A DNA stretch of 10,069 nucleotides from Kiritimatiellia bacterium (GTDB taxonomy: Bacteria > Verrucomicrobiota > Kiritimatiellia > SLAD01), in contig SLCI01000036.1 in NCBI GenBank assembly GCA_007125875.1, positions 1-10,069 of the forward strand, written 5' to 3'. Position numbers and translations under genes: made by a program. Of this stretch, positions 5,938 to 10,069 are shown one piece after another. The notes under the pieces were generated by a model that was given only the letters and a program-made list of their open reading frames with translations, searched no databases and was not told where the DNA came from. How positions within the stretch are numbered: the stretch's first letter is position 1; the number at the start of each line of letters is the position of its first letter.

Positions 5938-8295
5938 TCAGGGAGAGCGTGCCACTAGTTGCTGTTGAAAAGATTCCAGCCAGTGTGTCCAGCGATCACC
6001 GTAAAAATACGGCGCCGACTCGCCGAACAGAATCCGATAGCGGCCGGCATCAAGCTCGATCCAAAGATTATCCAGCGTGTTTACGGGGCCACTGACGGTG
6101 CCGCGTTCGACCGCACCGATATATAGTGTCTGAAATTGGTATAAATCCTCGAAATACTCGTCGCGATTTATCTCAGTCAGCGCTAGACGCTGTTGCACAT
6201 CATGCCAATTCAGTTCCGCCGATCGCCATCCCATCAGGCCGAGGGCAGGTGCAGCGGCACTGGTTTCACGCCGAAAGATCTGAGCTTCGGGGAAAACGCG
6301 CAAGAATGAGTTCAGAATAACCATGAACTGGTCATTATTCAGCTGGTACATCGGGAGCCATAAACAGAACAGCCCATCTTCGCGTAACGCGCGTCTAGCG
6401 GCCTCAAAGTGTTCGACCGTAAAGAGACGGCCCTCGCCAGGGCCCCATGGCAGAAATAGATCTGAGATGATTACATCGAATGCATCCGCATGCGCAGCCA
6501 ACCAGGTCCGACCATCTTCGACCACAATACGGGCGCGATCATCTTTCATCACCCCCTGATTGTAGTCCGTAAACCATTCGCCTGCTGCGCGCGTAACCAC
6601 ATGGGAAATCTCGACCGCCTCGATCGTTTCGACCGCCTCATGCATCAACGCGCCTCCAGCGGTGATGCCTGTCGCCAAACCAATAAACGCGACATGGCGC
6701 GGAGCGGGATGCAGCAGCAAAGGGATATGGGCTTGGCGCGCGGCTTCGGCCGAGGCGGCGGTGGCACCCAACACATATTGATTTTGAAGTACCATCGCAC
6801 GGCCCATACGTGGATCATCCATGATTGCCAGACTACCCTCACGTCCATGTTGTTCAGCTACGAGGCCGGGAACTAGTGAGGGGTGAACGGTATGTAGGCG
6901 CGGCAAAACAAAAAGTAGCAGTCCGATGATCAGCGCCATCGCGAATCGTATCGTCCAGAGCCAGGCGGGCTTTGTAATGGAAGGAGCACAGATCCAGGCC
7001 GCAATGAGATAAACAAATCCGATCACGCCCAGCCCTTGATGAGGTCCGAACAGCGGCAATAACACTCGGTACGCGATCTCCGCGCCCAACAGACCGCCCA
7101 AACCATTGGCGGCGAGCAACCACCCCCAGCGTAAGCGGCTGCGCGGCTCGTCCGGTTGCCCGGAAGCATTCGCAATCAGCGGAAACCAGAAACCGGCTAC
7201 GATGATGGCAGGCCCAAACACAAGGGCAACAAACAAGCTCAATTGCAGCAAAAAGATAAAGAGCGAGCGACTGCCCGATGCGAAATCAATCTGGGGCGCA
7301 AGCGCATGAAACAATAAGGGGCTGAGCGCAATCAACAATCCGGCAGAGGCCAAAATCGGAACCAAGCCTGCTTCGCGAAAAAACAATCTTTGCGCACCAA
7401 GGGCCACCACGAAAGCCGAGAAAGCCAACGCTGCAATCACACTGCCCAAAACGGCCGCAGGAGCAAAAAACGACATTGGCGCGAGTAATTGCGTCATCAA
7501 CAAGGCGATGACTTCCGTGGCCATGATCAGAAATCCCGACGCCGCGGCCATGATCAGATACGGTTGAGCCGGTCGATTAGCACGCAAGGATTCGGGCGTT
7601 GTGTTGGCCTGACCAACAGGGCCCAGCAAAAGATCAACGACATAACAGCCAATCGCCGCAATCAGATTCCCAATAAGGATGAAAGTCATCACGGGCAGCA
7701 TGGAAAAGCGGGGCAGCATCCAAGCCGCGACAGCGAGCAGTCCCATGACAGCACCCGCGGTATTGATGGCATAGAGCCATAATCCTGGATCCGTTTTACG
7801 TGCCGATGGGAAAGGCCAATCGCGTACGGCCAATGGCAAGAATAGCCCCATCATAACGGCAGGCGGAAGCACGAGTAGGACAGACAAAACCGTCTTCAAT
7901 GTCCCCCCCAGTGGGCCGATCAGGCGATCCGGCCCCAACCAAGGCCAGATTCCGTCCGCCCACCAAGGCAACAGAAGTATAGGGACAGACAAGCACGCGA
8001 TCACCACTTCGGCCGCCGCCAACCAGCGCCAAGGGCGTCGTACACGATTCGCCAGTATCGCGCCCAGCATCGCCCCCAGCGCTAAACCCAAAAAGAAACA
8101 GCCGAATACCCGCGCCGCAGAGCCCGCACTCGCACCCAGCAAGTCAACCATGCGTCGGGTCCAAAGCAACTGATGAGCCAACGCTGTCGCACCCCCAAAA
8201 AAGGCGAGCGCATATACGATCGCCAAAGTCGATCGCGCAGCCTGCATCGATTTTTTACCACTTTCCCGCATACACCACTTGACATTATCGAACAT
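5938..8295 (-). CDS. Fused MFS-like transporter/spermidine synthase-like membrane protein
   Basis: This is a 785-aa two-part protein. Residues about 21-465 hold a dozen or so hydrophobic segments, with two similar motifs, YAINTAGAVMG (175-185) and LAANGLGGLLGAE (394-406), suggesting an internally duplicated MFS-like bundle. Residues about 485-740 form a Rossmann domain like spermidine synthase: FIGLATGITAGG (537-548), VEDGRTWL (592-599) and DVIISDLFLPWGPGEG (607-622). Against SpeE, GGGDGG has become GLATGI. The DxxD pair keeps Asp612, but the second Asp is Leu615. The upstream YHE segment is also absent. Aminopropyl transfer is therefore doubtful, and another methyltransferase-like or binding role is possible. 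The frame opens at 8295, but Met17 (8247), directly before the first span, is a plausible true start. Neither has a good ribosome binding site. The gene is convergent with the pseudopilin (28-nt gap) and divergent from the PEP-CTERM gene. Confidence 0.85.
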   Translation of the reverse strand: MFDNVKWCMRESGKKSMQAARSTLAIVYALAFFGGATALAHQLLWTRRMVDLLGASAGSAARVFGCFFLGLALGAMLGAILANRVRRPWRWLAAAEVVIACLSVPILLLPWWADGIWPWLGPDRLIGPLGGTLKTVLSVLLVLPPAVMMGLFLPLAVRDWPFPSARKTDPGLWLYAINTAGAVMGLLAVAAWMLPRFSMLPVMTFILIGNLIAAIGCYVVDLLLGPVGQANTTPESLRANRPAQPYLIMAAASGFLIMATEVIALLMTQLLAPMSFFAPAAVLGSVIAALAFSAFVVALGAQRLFFREAGLVPILASAGLLIALSPLLFHALAPQIDFASGSRSLFIFLLQLSLFVALVFGPAIIVAGFWFPLIANASGQPDEPRSRLRWGWLLAANGLGGLLGAEIAYRVLLPLFGPHQGLGVIGFVYLIAAWICAPSITKPAWLWTIRFAMALIIGLLLFVLPRLHTVHPSLVPGLVAEQHGREGSLAIMDDPRMGRAMVLQNQYVLGATAASAEAARQAHIPLLLHPAPRHVAFIGLATGITAGGALMHEAVETIEAVEISHVVTRAAGEWFTDYNQGVMKDDRARIVVEDGRTWLAAHADAFDVIISDLFLPWGPGEGRLFTVEHFEAARRALREDGLFCLWLPMYQLNNDQFMVILNSFLRVFPEAQIFRRETSAAAPALGLMGWRSAELNWHDVQQRLALTEINRDEYFEDLYQFQTLYIGAVERGTVSGPVNTLDNLWIELDAGRYRILFGESAPYFYGDRWTHWLESFQQQLVARSP

Positions 8296-8307
8296 AATAG
8301 CTATTGA
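8279..8307 (+). promoter_or_regulatory. Putative sigma-70 promoter of the PEP-CTERM gene
   Basis: A perfect -35 TTGACA (8279-8284) is followed by a 17-nt spacer and a weak -10 TATTGA (8302-8307, 3 of 6 consensus bases). Transcription would begin near 8314, about 60 nt before the ATG at 8375. The -35 lies inside the longest version of the divergent membrane-protein frame, which indirectly favours the shorter start of that gene. Confidence 0.4.
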
Positions 8308-8320
8308 TAGATCATTATCA
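8305..8320. promoter_or_regulatory. Fur-family-like inverted repeat overlapping the -10 region
   Basis: TGATAGATCATTATCA has perfect TGATA/TATCA arms. The right half ATTATCA equals the half site of the Fur 7-1-7 consensus (TGATAAT-N-ATTATCA). The left half matches 5 of 7, and the spacing is one base longer than ideal. It covers the predicted -10 and start of the PEP-CTERM gene and lies 10-25 nt upstream of the longest divergent frame, a normal place for a repressor. It could be Fur, Zur, PerR or chance in an AT-rich stretch. Confidence 0.3.
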
Positions 8321-8374
8321 CTTTAGCCATTGTATTTTCATGCGGATCAAAACAAAAGGACAAAAGGAGATCAG

Positions 8375-9229
8375 ATGAGAACATTACGTACTACCATTTT
8401 GGGGGCATTGCTCCTAGTCGGGGGATTGACAACTGCACCGGTGTCCGCGCAAAGCATCGTGCTGAACAGCGGATCAGGGGATATTTTCTTTCTTTACAAT
8501 AGTTCAGCTGACGTTTGGAACACGGTATTTCGAGTCAAGAGCTCGACCGACGCCAGCGGTCTGACCACCCCGTTCAACACCACATCTGACCCGGCTACGT
8601 GGGCAGGCATACTGGGTAATTCGGTTCCTGCAAGTGCTGGTGCCAGTGGAGACCATCTTTTTGACTCGTTGACCGTTAACCTCAACCTTAGCGAAACATT
8701 GACGGTAGGCGACACGGACTTCTACTTTGCTGATGCCAACGGGCAGTTTACAAACTCCACACCAACCGCCGATTTGGGTATTCGCATTCGCTTGCGTGAG
8801 GATGAAGTCGCGATGGGGACCGGAACCAATACGGCGCTCGACCAATTCGATAACTTCACCTTCACGGTTAATATGACCGCGTCTACATTCAACGGAGACC
8901 CGCTGGAAAACACCTCCGCGCATGTTTCGCTGCTGGAGCGCGATGCATTTGGAGAACCTGTAGCTCTGTTCAATACGGCGGAGGACGAGTTGACTGGCAC
9001 CCTGAACAGTGTTTGGACCCATCAACACCGCAATTGGGGCTTCTCGGAGTATGGGCAATATTCGCTCGTATTAGACGTGGAAGGTGTGGGCGGAGAATAC
9101 GGCAATTCCGGCACACAGACGACGTTGAACTTCGATGTGATTCCGGAACCCTCGACGCTTGGACTGCTCTTGCTCGGACTTGGATTTGGCAACTTGCTAC
9201 GGAAGCAGCGCTTAGCAAAGAGTAGCTGA
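8375..9229 (+). CDS. Secreted choice-of-anchor M type protein with PEP-CTERM sorting tail
   Basis: This 284-aa exported protein has a Sec signal peptide at 1-25 (hydrophobic core LGALLLVGGL, cleavage near VSA-Q). The mature part is rich in Asn, Thr, Asp and Ser and predicted mostly beta. Residues 214-236 (WTHQHRNWGF followed by GQYSLVLDVEG) match the HxHxNWxF...GxYxLxF core of choice-of-anchor M / surface-anchored repeat proteins. The C-terminus is a textbook PEP-CTERM signal: PEPS at 257-260, hydrophobic helix 261-275, then basic RKQR. In this class an exosortase removes the tail and the protein goes to the envelope or extracellular matrix; no exosortase gene is in the window. An AAGGAG Shine-Dalgarno 5 nt upstream fixes the ATG at 8375, rather than a TTG at 8330. 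The gene is followed by a terminator and then a relative of itself. Confidence 0.88.
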   Translation: MRTLRTTILGALLLVGGLTTAPVSAQSIVLNSGSGDIFFLYNSSADVWNTVFRVKSSTDASGLTTPFNTTSDPATWAGILGNSVPASAGASGDHLFDSLTVNLNLSETLTVGDTDFYFADANGQFTNSTPTADLGIRIRLREDEVAMGTGTNTALDQFDNFTFTVNMTASTFNGDPLENTSAHVSLLERDAFGEPVALFNTAEDELTGTLNSVWTHQHRNWGFSEYGQYSLVLDVEGVGGEYGNSGTQTTLNFDVIPEPSTLGLLLLGLGFGNLLRKQRLAKSS

Positions 9230-9256
9230 TTGACCTAAATCTTGTTCATCCCTAGA

Positions 9257-9304
9257 AAAGAGGGTCGGCCTGCATAAAGCTTTAAGCGTAGGTCGGCCCT
9301 TTTT
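9257..9304 (+). terminator. Intrinsic terminator after the PEP-CTERM gene
   Basis: Arms AGGGTCGGCCT (9261-9271) and AGGTCGGCCCT (9290-9300) form an 11-bp stem with two G-U pairs. The stem is extended by AAAAG against the following T tract (9300-9304). The loop of 18 nt contains the palindrome TAAAGCTTTA. A GC-rich stem followed by TTTTT is a standard Rho-independent terminator on the plus strand, 31 nt after the stop at 9229. On the minus strand only four Ts follow, so bidirectional use is doubtful. Confidence 0.8.
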
Positions 9305-9323
9305 CATCGTTAAAAACCCCAAC

Positions 9324-10069
9324 ATGAAAAATATACATTTTTTAATCCTCTCATTCACGCTGTTTGCCCAGTCGAGCCAAGCTTTTGATGGTTTTGGCTT
9401 TCTGCCTTATACGCGAGAACACATGGATATCGGTGTGAGATTGGTTGATGGCGAATTGGTCGGCTATTGGAAGAACGACTTTGCTACGATTAACGGGCAA
9501 ACGACCACGCCAGACTATGCCGCTAACGAATTGCGGGCACTCGGCATTTTCGATGCAGATACGCCACCGCTCAATCGTCCGGCTTCATCCGATTGGGATT
9601 TTCTTGGTGTTGAGGCTGGAGAACCAATTTATATTCTCCCGTCCGGGGGCGTGCCGAATACTGTTCCCTACCTTGGATTGAGCACGGAGGATCCCTCCCT
9701 GTCAGCACTTGGGGCTGATGAGTACAGCTTCACCTTAGTCGATATGACGGGGCCCGAGGATGGTGTTTTCTCGCTTTTCGTCGGCTCTGACAACGTTCCT
9801 ATGAATACGTCGACTGGATTTCCTGCGGGCACCCTTATGATCGAAGCAGGAGACCACTTGCATTATAATTGGGGCTTTTCGCATGTGGGCACGTATGACC
9901 TTTATCTCGAATTTGAAGCTTTAGCTGGCGGCACTGTCATCACCAGTAGCAGCGATATGTTTCGATTCCAAATCACCGATGGCAGCGGTTTCGATGACTA
10001 TGAGCATTGGCGCCGTACGGTCTTTACACCCGAGGATATCGTAGACGAAGCGATCAGTGGACCATCAGC
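9324..10069 (+). CDS. Secreted choice-of-anchor M type protein, partial (runs off the right edge)
   Basis: The frame is open from an ATG at 9324 to the end of the window (248 codons visible, no stop). Residues 1-20 form a signal peptide, with a hydrophobic core at IHFLILSFTLFA and cleavage expected after SQA. The mature region contains HLHYNWGFSHVGTYDLYLEF at 178-197, the same HxHxNWGF core as the preceding gene. The visible end, W229 then FTPEDIVDEAISGP, resembles the linker that in many verrucomicrobial exoproteins leads into a DPDGDG-type calcium-binding repeat and an 'EYA' tail; that continuation is inference. No Shine-Dalgarno precedes the ATG; the start is chosen for the signal peptide. 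It begins 20 nt after the terminator, so it must rely on read-through or on a promoter I cannot see. It is probably a paralogue of its neighbour with a different anchor. Confidence 0.8.
   Translation, partial: MKNIHFLILSFTLFAQSSQAFDGFGFLPYTREHMDIGVRLVDGELVGYWKNDFATINGQTTTPDYAANELRALGIFDADTPPLNRPASSDWDFLGVEAGEPIYILPSGGVPNTVPYLGLSTEDPSLSALGADEYSFTLVDMTGPEDGVFSLFVGSDNVPMNTSTGFPAGTLMIEAGDHLHYNWGFSHVGTYDLYLEFEALAGGTVITSSSDMFRFQITDGSGFDDYEHWRRTVFTPEDIVDEAISGPS

Noticed and set aside
8330..8374. TTG start giving a 15-residue extension of the PEP-CTERM protein
   Set aside because: It would place charged residues ahead of a good signal peptide, while an AAGGAG site points to the ATG at 8375.
8504..9058. 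184-aa minus-strand frame opposite the PEP-CTERM gene
   Set aside because: It is antisense to a gene with a signal peptide and a sorting tail, has no recognisable motifs, and no start signal.

Overview
The window looks like a chromosomal segment from a Verrucomicrobiota bacterium, most likely of the Opitutae/Puniceicoccales type. Four things point there: a Minf_1886-type protein (a family I know from Planctomycetes and Verrucomicrobia), a one-off 'xenologous' pseudopilin with a GFTLVELL N-terminus and a conserved ADG tail, a PEP-CTERM protein, and a secreted protein ending in the FTPED..D.AISGP linker common in verrucomicrobial exoproteins. No marker here fixes the species, and base composition is moderate throughout.

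The left half (1-4562) is a compact minus-strand transcription/translation cluster. In transcription order it reads: a strong promoter with an AT-rich upstream element (about 4502-4560), tRNA-Thr(GGU), tuf (EF-Tu), a long hairpin, tRNA-Trp(CCA), secE, nusG, rplK (L11), rplA (L1), rplJ (L10) and the first codons of rplL (L7/L12) at the left edge. This is the classic bacterial arrangement that continues into rpoBC. Spacings are tight: rplK and rplA overlap by 4 nt and rplA-rplJ are 25 nt apart. The only sizeable gaps are nusG-rplK (115 nt), tuf-trpT (133 nt) and the 5' leader.

The centre (4563-8295) holds a minus-strand Minf_1886-type protein of unknown function, a plus-strand pseudopilin, and convergent to it a large minus-strand membrane protein: a multi-spanning MFS-like half fused to a spermidine-synthase-like domain that has lost diagnostic active-site acids.

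The right end (8279-10069) carries two tandem plus-strand secreted proteins that share a choice-of-anchor M type HxHxNWGF core. The first ends in a PEP-CTERM sorting tail. The second lacks one within the visible part and runs off the window. A good hairpin terminator separates them, and a promoter overlapped by a Fur-family-like inverted repeat precedes the first.

Most of the window is ordinary core genome. The points most worth a second look are the altered switch I region of EF-Tu, the Fur-like box with the paired HxHxNWGF proteins, and the degenerate active site of the spermidine-synthase fusion. No mobile element, CRISPR array, rRNA or origin is visible.
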